Assembly (NCBI GenBank): GCA_025403435.1
Contig: CM046341.1
Location: 24,267,725-24,331,724 of the forward strand
Reading direction: 5' to 3'
Origin: Artocarpus heterophyllus
Taxonomy: Eukaryota; Streptophyta; Magnoliopsida; Rosales; Moraceae
Length of the DNA: 64,000 nucleotides
Shown piece by piece: positions 36,180 to 48,210 of this stretch (position 1 is its first letter; every line of letters starts with the position of its first letter). The notes under the pieces were generated by a model. It did not search any database. It saw only the letters and a program-made list of their open reading frames with translations, and was not told where the DNA came from. The translations under genes and the position numbers were made by a program.

Positions 36180-37820
36180 GATTTTGGAAACTGCGGATCG
36201 CTACCCTCACTAAAGCTATGTGGATATCTTTTTAATGTGCTTTTTTCTTGTTAACAATCTGCATTATACAAGTAGATTTTAAGATAGATTACTTACTCCA
36301 TTTAACACATTCAATGCTAAAGCACTTAAATTGAAGTTTTGCAGACTAATGCAGAACCTAGATTGAAATTTTCTTTTCCGCTAGAATAACCTAGATTATG
36401 CATAAGTTGAAAACTAGTCAAGAGTAGTAGAAAACTAGTCAAGAGTAGTAGAAATATTCAAATTGTTAGCGAATTAGATAATTACTTGTATTAGACAACA
36501 ATCTCACCAGGTTAAAGAAAGGTCAGCATATGATGACAGCATTTCACGAGGTTAAATGCCGGCTTGGAATGATGACATCCCGGGCTAATTTAAAGAGGAA
36601 GGGCACAAATACAAGTTTATAAAATCTAGTACACATAGCAGTTTAAGTATTAGCTGTTTTTAGCCGTTCCACATAGCAGATAGACCAAAAAATATGTTGT
36701 TTTTATTGTCCTTTTTTATGCCCCTTTCGTTGTTGGAAGACTAGTTGCAGCTACTCAAATTCTGATTTTTAGACACCAAAGAAAAACAAAGAATAATAAT
36801 GAGCTTAGTTATTAAGAATCATTGAGCTCCTTTTTCCTTAATAACATGATATGATTTTCTTTCCTTTTTTTCTTTGTTTGATCAGCCAGCTGAAATATGA
36901 AAACATTTAAAAGTGAATTAGTCTTTTTTAGCCAATCGCTTTAAATTTCAGCTTGTAACAAAATCAATGCTCTCTTCTCTTGTGCAAATTACAGGTCCTA
37001 GGTTGTGATCATCTGCATTATCAATCTCCTAATCAAATGTTGAATAATCGAAGACGGAACGCAAAAGCATGATTGGGAGAATAACTCGTATCCATTGGTT
37101 TATACGACAGTCTGGTTTTTCAATAGAATCTGATATCCCAGTTTTATCTTTGTTCTCTTTTTCTTTTTTTTCTTTTTAATTCCCAGTCAGAGAAGGATGA
37201 TGGGAAACAAGTAGCAATTTACTTCCTTATACCATTTTAGTGCAGGGAAACAATTGTTTGTATAATTTATAACATTGACATTGAAATTTGATGCAAGAGA
37301 ATTAGCCACAATAATCTTTTTTATATTTTTTTTACTTTATTATTAGCCCGTTAATATTTGTTTAGTATGTCGTTTATTTTAGTGAGTATTGTTTTCGTTT
37401 TGTTAAATGGTTATAAATAGTCACATTAGCCATTAGAGGACTTAATTATAGGAAACTGAATACAAAGCTATAATGTTTTCTCTCTAATTTGGGAACTTTC
37501 CCCTTGTGGGGGTTTCTTTTAGATGGATTTGGAATTCTCCATTTGAGGAAAGCCGGTAAAATTTTATCTTCCTAATACTGCCGCCAACTCTCCATTCAAA
37601 GAAGGAAAAAATCTGCCAACTCCAAAGGGTTTGGAATCGTAGCTTATTGACCAATGCGCTCTTTTTTCTTCAAATGGAGGCGATCTTGTTAATTGGATTA
37701 AGTTTAGTGCAGTTCTCATGCTAACAATATTATTTGTTGGTATATTGACATGTTCTATTTGCTAACCTGCAGTCTTAGTATTCTAGTTGAACTTCTTACT
37801 ACAATCGAATCTGTTTAAAA
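36180..37820 (+). repeat. Segmental duplication, copy 1
   Basis: This block matches 40400-43100 in the same orientation. Shared stretches include CAGAACCTAGATTGAAATTT, TAGACAACAATCTCA, CAGATAGACCAAAA, GCATTATCAATCTCC, TTGGTTTATACGACAGTCT and GATCTTGTTAATTGGATT. Copy 1 has a private tandem of about 21 bp (36411-36452) and an extra segment at about 37262-37608. No coding frame is preserved in both copies. Estimated identity in aligned parts is roughly 80 per cent by eye. It may include the remains of a duplicated gene tail. Confidence 0.85.
37262..37608 (+). repeat. Insertion private to duplication copy 1, LTR-like
   Basis: About 345 bp interrupt the alignment with copy 2. The segment has a promoter-like GGTTATAAATAG near 37410 and a CT-containing block (about 37476-37490), so a short solo LTR or TRIM is possible. 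Exact ends and target duplication were not found. Confidence 0.35.
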
Positions 37821-40399
37821 CTCGGAAAAAGTAAAACGTTGTCGATGGCGAAGATATCACATCGATTTGTTCTTTATCATACTGAAATAGGGCCAAAAAA
37901 CACTCATCACCAGTGAGAAAAACACAACAGTTTCAGAAAATTATTTTAAATGTGGAAGTTTTAAACGGATGATGAATATGTAAGGATGCTAAAATTTGGC
38001 CTCACATATCAACTACAAGAGGTTAGTCCAAGTTGAACAGAGTTAATTTCCATGCATAGTCAAATACTCTTGAACTATACTTCCCAGCAGACACCAAAAT
38101 GTTGCCCTTTGAAGAAAGCATAATAGCTCACTGGTCTAGCTCCATGGCACCAAAACTGTACAAGGGCTCAAGTGATTCACCAAAGTGATAAAACCTTGAA
38201 AGCTACTTTTTCAAGTGTCGGTAGCAGAGAAGCGGAGCAAGCTTGGGCGCAACAGATAAGCTCAATGTTTTTCATCATTACCTGAGTTTAGCGTCTTTCT
38301 TCTTCTCTAGTGAATTAGCAGCGTACTATTGGTCATCCACTGCCAATGATCTCTGCGTGGAATGTGTTTCTAGATCTCTGCTCTACAAAGCTATATGCAT
38401 GCAACAAACAAAGGTGGCTTGAAAAGAAATGAGGTTCCACGCAACTCCGCCATGGGCGTCATTGTTATAGGGCATACTGTTGCTCTCTCTATAGTTTTAT
38501 ATTCATCTTAATTCTTACTATGGTTCTTGGTCTGATGCTGAGATCAGGTCTTTTTAAATCATTTGAAGTCAATAAAATTCAAAGCTAATTTACAGTAGAA
38601 GAGATATCACAAAAGAACAAGTCAAGAAACTGATCATCTTTTCTCTACCAAAGTCAAAGCATAGTACCCGACCAAAAATAAGATGGAAGAAAAGAAGCAA
38701 TCTTTTCCCAGTTGCCGTTAATATATATCGACTGATTCAGCAGAATCACTAAATATACATTGGAAAAGAAAACCACGCAAAACTCAAGATAGAATATGTA
38801 CCATACAAGTAGTTTAATAAATCTATAAGAATAGATGCTTTACTTTTCCAGAAGAAAAAAGATATAGAAAATGTGATCCAGCTCCAGGACCGGTGATTTC
38901 AACAAGTATTCACAGTTCTCTTCTTATTTAGTTTCTAACATTCTTATACTTTCAATCAAGTTAAATTTGAATCATTTTTATTCATTTATATTTTTTTCGT
39001 TTAAAGAAACCAAGCTTCAACCTTCATTAAACGTACAGACTGTTTCATTCAATGTTATCTCATGTAAATCACACATAACCATTATTGCTCTTGAGCGACA
39101 TTGAACTAAAATTTTTTAGCTGTCTATGTAACTAACTCAAGCACTTGTACGACAGCAGTAGATTGCACTTTTCGCTTGGCTTTCAAGTGAATGTGACAAC
39201 TCACAAGTCCAGCCCCTAGTTGGATTCGGTTCATATGTGCTCTTTTTCTTGTCATTTTCTATGTCCCATCAATAATATCATGCTACCTTGATAAAAATAT
39301 TTTAAACGATATGATTAGCTCATGATATTTAATTGACATGACATGTTTTAATTGACGTGACTTAATACTATTGAAAGAATATAAAAGAGACATAAACAAG
39401 GGGACAGTTCACCAAAACTTGTCCAAATATTTTAGTCCATATTCAAGTTAATACTTTAACTCCATATCCAAAAGTCAATTCGAACAACAATTCAAATCAT
39501 ATAATTCGAAATACACAACTTAAATTAAAATATTCCAAAACAATACAATCCAAATCCGTGTACCAAACAGACCCTATTAGTTTGGAGATTTTTCTGTAAA
39601 GTCAAGCGATCTCGGATAATATTGGCACCAGTGAAGGGGTTGACATCTCTCCCACCTAGAGAAGATGCCAAGACAGGCAAGAAACTAGAGGTATTCAAAA
39701 ACCTCAAGAATCGAACAACACAAAAGCATACCGGAAACTGACTGACTGACCAATGAGCACCTTACTAGAAAGAAGAAACTATGTTCCACACCCTCTTCTC
39801 TTGCGCTCGGGCTACCAGGTTTTATTTTTTTTCTCCTTTCTGGCGCAATATATAAAGCTTTACAATTCTCAGGAAACTTGCATTATGATGTTCAGTTGCA
39901 CATTAGAGCCTTTCTCAGGCTCCCCAGGATAACTTATTATTCTACTTGGTTGTGCATGAGAATGTTGTACATCATTACATTAAAACAATGGTAATCCTGA
40001 AGGATCTCCTTGCTTTTATTAAAGTCAAGGCTAAAGATTGAGCTGTTTGAAGAATTCAGTGTGCTATTTTTGTTTCTCTACTGTGACAAACTCTTTCATC
40101 CAACAGGATGAGGAACACGTTCATCAGCGCTTTCAGTAACCAAAAGTCAATCAGGTGCGTAATGAAGCTAATCTCATTCCTTAGGAGCTGAAGCAATAAG
40201 AGAGGAACGAGCACCAAACAGTACAGTTATTCATCACTAAGCTTAGAGATGCCTGGCCAAAATTTAAAGCTCCTCGGCTGCTTGGCCTGCTTCTCCTTGC
40301 GGGCCTTCTTCTTGCACTGTGCCCAATTGCTGGTCAATTAAAGCTAAATGTCGATGCATTCAATTAGGATAAGTGTGGTAATTTTGGCTCGTGATGCAG
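37821..40399. other. Spacer between the two duplication copies, no gene recognised
   Basis: The stretch holds only short frames. A low-complexity block at about 40255-40330, rich in CTTCTTCTTG/GGCCTGCTTC, looks coding-like on the minus strand (repeated Gln, Glu and Gly codons) but is interrupted by stops. Confidence 0.45.
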
Positions 40400-41239
40400 G
40401 CTAGTTTTGGGCTCCCTCGCTAAAACTAGGTGGCTTCTTTTCTTATTCAACAATCTACATTAAGCATGTAGATTTTAAGATCGGTTACTTCCTCCGCTTT
40501 ACACATCCAAACCTTAAAGCGCTTCAATTGAAATTTTGCAGATTACTGCAGAACCTAGATTGAAATTTTCTTTTCCGCTAGAATCACTATGCTAGATTGT
40601 TGCATAAGTTGAAAACAAGTCAATGAGTAGTAGCAGTATTCAAATTAAAAGCGAGTTACATAATTACTTGTTATTAGACAACAATCTCATCAGGTTAAAG
40701 AAATGGCAGCATATAGATGATAGAATTTTGTGAGGTTAAACGTTGGTTCGGTATGATGACATGACAGGCTAATTTAAAGAGCAAGGAAAAAACACGAGCT
40801 TATAAAATCTTGTAAAACAGCAAGCTTTTGGCCGTTTTCCGCTGTTCTAAAAAGCAGATAGACCAAAATAGCTTGTTTTGATAGACGTTTTATAACCAAA
40901 ATAGCTTGTTTTGATAGACGTTTTATACGCCTCTTTTGTTGTTGGAAGCCTATTTGATGTTACTCTCCTTCCGGTAATTAGAAACCAAACAAAAACAAAG
41001 CATAACAATGAGCTTGACTATTAAGAATCTTTGAGCTCGCCTTTCCTTGCTATTTTACAGGTTCTCGGTTGCGATCATCCGCATTATCAATCTCCAACTC
41101 AAACGTAGAATGATCGAACATGGAACTCGAAAGCGCTGAGGGGGAGGAGAATAAATCGTACCTATTGGTTTATACGACAGTCTTTGGCGAGGATAACCCA
41201 TATCCATTGGTTTAGAGGACAGGCTTTTTTGTTTTGCTT

Positions 41240-42190
41240 AATTTCATAAATGATCCCTAAAGTTTATCTCAGTTCCGGCTTTATTTTTAACATTTGAAAA
41301 GTTTTATTTTGGTTCATAATTTATTATGTTGTTTATTTTTGGACTTTCTGTTATAACTAAGAGTTATTAAGGATTAATTTTGAAAAATCTAAAGTAAAAA
41401 ACTTAGGGTTAATGAGACAATTGGCCCAATTACGTTTATTGAATTGAAATATGACTCTAACTTGGAAAAATTTTACAAATGTCTCATAATGATTTCATTA
41501 AAATTATTTATATGTAATTATATCATTAAGATAATTACTATATCATTAAAGACATTTTTAAGATATTTTGAATATTGTGTTAGATTTTAATTCATAACAA
41601 TAATTTGGACAAGTATTGTAATTTTTTCAAAAACTTAATATAAGGATTTTGATGCATGTAAGTAAAAAAAAAAATTATAAGCTTGTTAGTGAGATGATTT
41701 TTAATTTGAAAAGATAAGATAAATTTTTAATAACAATATATACATAGCGGACAATCATGCATTTTAAAGAACAAGGCATGCATTATAATTAATATATATA
41801 TATATATATACACGTATTTTACAAACTGTGCTGGATATCACAATTTTGAACATCATAGTTACTAAATATATGTGCATATATAATAGACTATCATCAAATA
41901 TTCAACTTTATCTTTTTTAAAAATAATTAAAGCTCATCTAAAATGACTTGCCAATGAAGGGACCAAATATAAAACAAAATAATAGATTAAGAACCAAATG
42001 TGAAATAAAGTAATAGATTAGAGATCAAAACGGGACGTTTTAAGAATATTTTATTAAATATTTAATACCTAACTGATAAAGGGACTAAAACCAAAACAAA
42101 ATAAAAGATTAAAGAACCAAAATGAGACTTTTCAAATGTTTAAACTAAACTGGGACTAAGAATAAACCTCAAGGACTATTTATGAAATTA
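41240..42190. mobile_element. Non-autonomous Mutator-like element with TIRs of about 75 bp
   Basis: The left end TAATTTCATAAATGATCC is followed by AGTTTATCTCAGT, AACATTTGAAAAGT and ATTTTGGTTC. The right end, read in complement, gives TAATTTCATAAATAGTCC, then GGTTTATTCTTAGT, AACATTTGAAAAGT and ATTTTGGTTC. These long terminal inverted repeats and the STTCATAAATNGTCC-type start fit plant Mutator-like elements. The internal words GGGACTAAAACC and GGGACCAAATAT repeat near the right end. An (TA)n run sits near 41792-41811. No transposase frame is present. A clean 9-bp target duplication was not found. Confidence 0.72.
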
Positions 42191-42212
42191 ACCCTTTTTA
42201 TTTTTTGTTTAA

Positions 42213-42701
42213 GAAAATACCCAAAACTCCCCCTGTGTTTAATCTAAATGCCACTTTTCTCCTCTTATTATTAAAATACCTAAAATAACCTATACGTTTA
42301 CAAAATCATACTCAAACTGCCCCTTTAAGCAATTAATTTTTAAAAAATTTTAATCCTTCCCAATATATAGTGCTTGTTATTTTAAATATGCCTTAACTTA
42401 AAAATTAAGGAAAAGGCAATTTAGAATGTTCAAAAAAAATTCAATTAAGCACATACTACAATTATTTTGAGAGTTTTTAACTTTTAAGATTGATTTTATT
42501 TATTATTTTGGTTTTATAATGTTTCCAATTGTGTTTAGTAAAGATTAGGAAAGGTAATTTTTGTTTTTAAAAAGTTTAACTTCTTCCAAGAGTATTTTGT
42601 GTATAATTTTGAAAACACGGGAGATCTTTTGGGCATTGTCATAATAAAAGGGGCAAAAATAATATTTTAACAAAAGTAGGAGGTGTTTTGAGTATTTTTC
42701 C
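42213..42701. mobile_element. Second non-autonomous Mutator-like element
   Basis: GAAAATACCCAAAACTCCCC at the left and the complement of GGTGTTTTGAGTATTTTTCC at the right form imperfect inverted ends of about 40 bp. The start GGAAAATACCCAAAAC is a familiar Mutator-like terminus. The element is about 490 bp, non-coding, and sits only about 22 bp from the end of the previous one. Target duplications are not clear. Confidence 0.65.
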
Positions 42702-43100
42702 TTGTCATTGTTAAATAGAATTTGATATCTCAGTTTAAGTATCTATTATCTAAGTAGATTTTGTTCTTCGAATTAGCAATTCCAAGCTAGAGAAGGACAG
42801 TACGAAATAGGGTAGCAATTTATATATATTAGAATGAAAGCCGCTACTTGTACCATTTTAGCGTAGGGAAACCGCTTCTTGAATAATTTAAATTCCTGCC
42901 AACTCTAAAGAATTTTTGGATTCATAATTTATTGGCCAAAACCGTCGTTTTTCTTCAAATGACGGTGATCTTGTTAATTGGATTTCGTTTACAGTAATTA
43001 GCATGCTAACAATATACTACTTGGTATGGAGACATTCTATTTGCTGACTTCTAGCCTTAGTTTCTTACTTGAACTTTTTACTATAATCTAATTGTAAAAG

Positions 43101-43655
43101 AGATTATAATATGTTTTTCAAGTACAGGAGATCAAAGATCACACAAAAAATATTAAAATACACATTTTTTGGTGTTTTCTTAGCCTCCATTTTATTGTTC
43201 TACCCACAAATTCTTGAACATTTATCTTATTAAAACTCAAAAAAAAAGAAAATAATATTATCCATATTATATTAATTTTGCCTCTTAAGGCACTTAATAA
43301 GTTTTAGAGTATTTTACTTACGAAATTTGTACATATAAAATACATCTTAACTCAAAGATATTTGCACACATTATGCACATGAAATTCCATTATATCTTAG
43401 CCACAAAATTTCATGATTGCGAAATTGAAATTTTACTAATGAAATTCATTATTTAAATCCTGATTAAATTCTAGATCTAAATTAATGAATTTTTCAATTA
43501 CAGGTTTTGCAAATTTTGGGGTTTTTTTGGGTCAAACAATAAAATGTGTAAACATTTAAAATCTTGTCTTTTGGCAACAAAATAGTAAGCTAGCTATAGG
43601 ACATAAATTCCAAAGAGCACAAGCTTCTGAAATCATACCTTACTCTTCCAATATT
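43101..43655. other. AT-rich intergenic DNA, nothing recognised
   Basis: No coding or repeat structure is evident before the TGTAACACC LTR start at 43656. Confidence 0.5.
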
Positions 43656-44557
43656 TGTAACACCTGAAAAATGTCTACTGAATTATATATACAATATTTA
43701 AGAATTATTATGAGAAATTTATGTACAAATTTTAGGCTAAAAGCTATGCTCAAATATTTATTAATTATATTAAATGCAGTATAAGTGTCACAAAGATTAT
43801 TGTTTAAAATATTATGCTATAGTCCTAAGCAAAGTATGAGTTTAGTATTTAATGATATAAAAAAGAAAGTTAGATAGTGTGCAAGGGAAGGGTGAACTAA
43901 TGAACTATTGCAGAATATGTTACAACATATTTTGAAATGGAAATATAGTATAAGAATAGTACTATATAAGATCATATAGCATAAGAAAAATATTGTATAG
44001 AAAATATGAAAAGTATATAGCATAGAAATTAAGCAGTACAAAAGTTATGTAGTACAAGAATTGTGCAATATAAGATCATGCAATATGGGAATTACTAGTA
44101 TAGGAAAAATACAATGCAATGTGGATTAAGACTATTGAAAAGTCAAACTTGGTCAAAGTTGGAACCTCAAATGTTGTAGAATTTTCCACAAGTTTCTTAA
44201 GAAATCTAGTTTTATCCAAAGGGGCATGGAAACAAGTTCTATTTGCAATTTAGTCCCTAACTCAAGATCTATAAATACCAAGGGATTACTTTGAAAATTG
44301 TCCATTTTTTTTTCCTTTTCTGCCAAGTTTTGCTCCAAAGTTAAGAATCTTTCTCATCTTTTCATCTCACAAAATCCAGCCCTTCTTTGTACCTTTTTTT
44401 TCAAAGTTTTTAATGATTTTATCCTCTAATCATCCTTTGAAGCAAGAACAAATGTTCTAGAGATGGTTTAAGGAGTTTTCAAGGTAACACCGTAACTTTA
44501 CCTTTTGTTTTAAGGTTTAATCAAAGTTTGAGTAAGATTTTTATGTGATGTGATATT
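43656..44557 (+). repeat. 5' portion of a Ty3/gypsy-type LTR, interrupted by the copia complex
   Basis: The start TGTAACACCTGAAAAATG matches the gypsy LTR starts elsewhere in this window. A TATA box, TATAAATA, lies at 44270-44277, followed by a pyrimidine-rich leader (about 44340-44400). At 44557 the sequence is cut by copia element A; it should resume at 63870, after the duplicated ATATT, and continue past the window end. The right terminus is therefore not available. The frames at 43817-44041 and 44153-44338 on the minus strand are not genes. Confidence 0.6.
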
Positions 44558-45994
44558 TGTTAGACATGTATGTCCTAAGAAGTAAAAATGTAATACGTTT
44601 TTGGAGACATTTTTATCAATAAGGAATTTATTCTTTTATATATACCAAATCTTGCCCTCTTTACGTTCATATTTGTTGAATGTATGATAAGCAAACAGTA
44701 GTATGAGACTGTCAGTCTAAACCTTAAGAATTGGGCATATGATGGATTGATTATGCGGAAGACACGATTCTTAAGGTGACGGTCTAAAACATATGATCCG
44801 CAATCAAGGGAATAAAGTTGGGCGCTTTATTCATGAAAAGATTGTTATGTTGTCTATATCCCTTTTGGGAGATGGTTTGTCTTGACCATCGGAGTTGGAC
44901 TCCATGAATAGAAACATTGGCACGTTGTCATAGGTAACGATGTGTTCGATCGGGATATAAAGTGAATTGATTTGGATTAATAATTTTGTCTCGGCAAATC
45001 GATTCACTTTAGACAGTCATTTGTATTGTATCTTAATCCTGAGATGAATAGTGGGCCCATTCTCTCGACTTGTGTCTTTTGATGTGCCAAAGGGTGACAC
45101 TCACATCTCAACAGTGGTATGCATACCGGTACGTTGGAGGCATAACTCTTGATAGCATAGACTTATTATTCATAGATATGGAATTCATAGCTCCTCTTTA
45201 GGAATAATGATATCCTCTTATATGTGTTGTCCTGTAATTGGAAAACTGGAGCGCTCAACCATTTGGATACATAGGTGTAACCGAATGGTATACTATCTTT
45301 GGATGGTAAGTTTTCTAATGGTGAGACAATGGAACGTAAGATAAAAATAATCGAGAATGTAAGACAGAACTTGTCCTTAAGCCGATTATGGATTATCATA
45401 TGGGGATACGATACACTTTGATATGTCATGGAGACTTAGCTACATAAGCTTCGTAATTCTATAAAGTTCGAGAGTGCAGCTCCAAGCTTTTAGTGGAGTA
45501 GCGTTGGAGTTGATAATTGTGAAATGTATATCTGGGATATTGGGTTTCATAATTATCATGAGCTTGAACTTTATAGGTCCATTTTGGTCCCCTTTGCTAG
45601 CTCACAAAATCCTATAATGACACGGCGTGCTTTTCCAATAATTGGTGACTTATGTCGGATTTTCAGATTGGTTTAAAATTTGTAATAATCAAATAATTCA
45701 TGTTTGTTTATTAGTTGAATTAATTTTGTAATAAAATTAATTTAAAATAAACTTGTTGAATTATTGGATCAGATATTTCATGTCTGTTTATCGGTTGATT
45801 TAATTTTGGATAAATTAGATCAAGATAAACTTGTAGAATTATTGTGAATTGATTTATTTTCTTAGAGATTATCTTGATAAAGTTTGTTTTGATCAGATAT
45901 CTTCTCTATTGGGTTATTTGAATCAAAACTGAGACTTTATCCTTTAGAATCTCGGGTGAAAAATAAAAGATTCGTAGAGATTTTTTCTCGGGAG

Positions 45995-46072
45995 TTCGGC
46001 CTGCCGAATGACGTGGTCGGCCTGCCGAATTGGTCTGTTCGGCCTGCCGATCAAAATGTTTGGCCTGCTGAT
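45995..46072 (+). promoter_or_regulatory. Cluster of TCGGCCTGCCGA words in U3 of element A
   Basis: Copies at 45995, 46017, 46039 and 46060 (the last degenerate) are spaced about 22 bases, roughly two helical turns, and lie 120-195 bases upstream of the TATA box. Position and repetition suggest an enhancer, but this is inference. The 3' LTR of A keeps only three copies (63295-63352). Confidence 0.6.
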
Positions 46073-46190
46073 CAGCGGGAGATAGGATTACGCGTTTTCA
46101 CGCGGATCTGATCAGATATTGATCCAAACTTGATTCTGTTTAAAGTTTTTGAGACCTAATCTGATATGGACTAACCCCATGACCAATAGC

Positions 46191-46200
46191 TATAAAAAGG
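46191..46200 (+). promoter_or_regulatory. TATA box of element A 5' LTR
   Basis: TATAAAAAGG is preceded by CCAATAGC and followed about 25-30 bases later by the likely transcript start. The same box is found on the minus strand in both LTRs of element B (52567-52577 and 60209-60219). Confidence 0.75.
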
Positions 46201-46593
46201 GAGTGAGTCTTATGATTTACTCAGATCAGTCGAGAGATTAAGAGTGATACTCTTCTAGTGAGCATCTGAAAACTTCCTAAGAGCTTTTGTTTACAAATCA
46301 CGAACACTAGCTTTGGGTTCTCTCTATTGGTTGGAAGGAGAGTCACCGGTGGAAGAGTTGTACGTGTATGCCCACACTCACTCCGGTTGTGGATAGAGAA
46401 TAGCAAAGAAGACCAGTTGGTTGAGGCTCTTCTGGAACGTTACTTCTCTACACAGGTTGCAGAGGTTCTTCGGCACACTGAGGTTAGTAAGATCTGTCTA
46501 ATTTATACATATAACATGTCGAACTTGTGTTTTGGAAATTGCTCTAATGAAAAAAAATTTAAAAATTTCGCTGCGCACTTTGTTTCCAACAAT

Positions 46594-46604
46594 TGGTATC
46601 AGAG
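46594..46604 (+). other. Primer binding site of element A
   Basis: TGGTATCAGAG lies two bases after the LTR end. This is the complement of the initiator tRNA-Met 3' end used by most plant copia elements. Confidence 0.9.
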
Positions 46605-48210
46605 ACGAGGTTTTTACATAAATTTACAAGTTTGTGATCATGTTATATGCATAAATTTTGTGATCTTAATCTCTCCTATGCTTGAATTGAATTTTATAGA
46701 GAGATGGCACTCTAGGTTTCTATATAATATATATGTTGTCATGGATTATGTGGTGAATATTTATTAATTAATTATGGTTGATTAAATCATTGTTTAATTA
46801 TTTATTAATTAATTAATACCGGTTATGGTTCCTTAGAGGTTAGAATGTGTATCTAGGTTTTTCATGTAACTAGATGGCGGACTATCATCTCCATCTAGGA
46901 ATTGTTATTTAATTTTTAATTTGTAAGAATTTTGTAATTAAATAATTATTTGGAGAAGACGGATCGAGAAGTCAGATCTAGAAGATTGATGATGGCGCCT
47001 CCAGGTATTTTCTGAGTCTCTAATTTTATGTTTTTGAATTGTTGAAAATAAAATTGATGAATTGCGTTAAAATTGTATTTTCTGGAATGAGGGTTTTCTG
47101 CTCGGTCGGCATGCCGGACGTCACAGTTCGGCAGGCCGAAGGTCACAGATCGGTAGGCCGGACGTGTGGTCTGATAGGCCGACAGTGGGGCAGAAATTTT
47201 GGTGCTCTACCGGCAGGCCGATCTGGGTGATCGGCCTGCCGATCGAGAGCTGCCAAGTGTCCAGAAAAGGTGCAATTTTTTCGATGCAGTTTTAATTTTA
47301 TTTTTGGGACGATTCTGAGAAACATTAAATTTAGATATGACTGGAAATATGAAGTATTCGATTCATATGGGATTGAAGACTTGAAGATGGATATTACATG
47401 AAGAAGGATACAGCTTGAGGATTCAAGGATGAAGAATCGATAAATGTCTCGATTATTCTCTTGTAATCTTAGTTTTCTATTCTCTAGGGTGGAACCATAA
47501 TATTATGGTTATTATTATTTTGCTTGTAGCTTTGCTTGATTGCTTTGCTTTTCTGCATTATAATATGATTTACCATGTATATTAATAACATGTCATATAG
47601 GATAGGAAGTGACGCTCATATTAAAATTGTTCATGCATAATTTTAAAATAAAACCTTGACTTCAAAAGATTGAGTGGGAGAAGGTTTTCGAAGAGAGGAC
47701 CTAAGGCCTCCATCGTTGGTCCATAGGAAGAACATGGTGGTCCCGACCCCTAGGAAGGGATTTCTATCATGTACCAGATTGGATCTCTGAAAGGATAAGG
47801 TATTTTAGTATGATTTATGATTGCACACCCCTAGGTGGTGATTATAAATCATGGATAAAATATTGAAACGGTGGTTATACACTCACGTTAATTTTATTAT
47901 TGACCTCCCCTAGGAGCTCTGTTAACAAAATTAATGGCCAAAAAAATGATTATTAGTATATGCTAGATCATACGGGTCCTGGATGGCATATATTAATCAG
48001 GAGGGGATCCGTGTTCCTGTTTGAATTTAGCATGACTCCCCGAGGAGCTTGTTGAATTCTGAGTTGGGAATTATCGTTGTAAGGTTATGATATTTTCAAG
48101 GTTTTGACACATAAACACATTTTTATAATTTCACATGATTGTATTATCTTACTAAATTATTATATATGTTTGCTTATGTTTGGTATATGATTCTTTATTG
48201 TAGATTTAAA
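46605..48210 (+). other. Untranslated leader of element A
   Basis: The 1.6-kb leader has no open gene. It carries a cluster of the TCGGC-NN-GCCGA word at 47105-47243, mostly in AG-centre orientation (opposite to U3). It also has four near-palindromic CTCCCCTAGGAG-type blocks at 47746, 47826, 47905 and 48036. A TTATTGTAG about 8 bases before the gag start could be a splice acceptor. Confidence 0.7.

Larger units (their letters stand above)
40400..43100 (+). repeat. Segmental duplication, copy 2, with two inserted elements
   Basis: The block is collinear with 36180-37820. It carries a private 34-bp tandem duplication (about 40866-40930, AAAATAGCTTGTTTTGATAG twice) and is enlarged by two Mutator-like elements between about 41225 and 42715. 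After these the match resumes at ATAGAATTTGATATCTCAGT and runs to about 43095. The insertions therefore post-date the duplication. Confidence 0.85.
44558..46591 (+). repeat. 5' LTR of copia element A
   Basis: The LTR starts TGTTAGACATGTATG and ends TTTCCAACA, 2034 bp. U3 carries four copies of the TCGGCCTGCCGA word at 45995-46072; the TATA box TATAAAAAGG follows at 46191-46200. R/U5 includes a stretch that translates for up to 146 codons (46327-46767) but is not a gene. The LTR is followed directly by AT and the PBS. Confidence 0.93.

Noticed and set aside
40255..40330. Minus-strand coding-like block rich in Gln/Glu/Gly codons
   Set aside because: Stops occur at both sides within a few codons and the sequence is low in complexity.
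46327..46767. A 146-codon frame in the LTR of A, with relatives in the other LTRs (52156-52440, 59791-60132, 63605-63841)
   Set aside because: The frame lies across R/U5 and the PBS, is truncated differently in each LTR, and has no known domain. Conservation follows from LTR homology.
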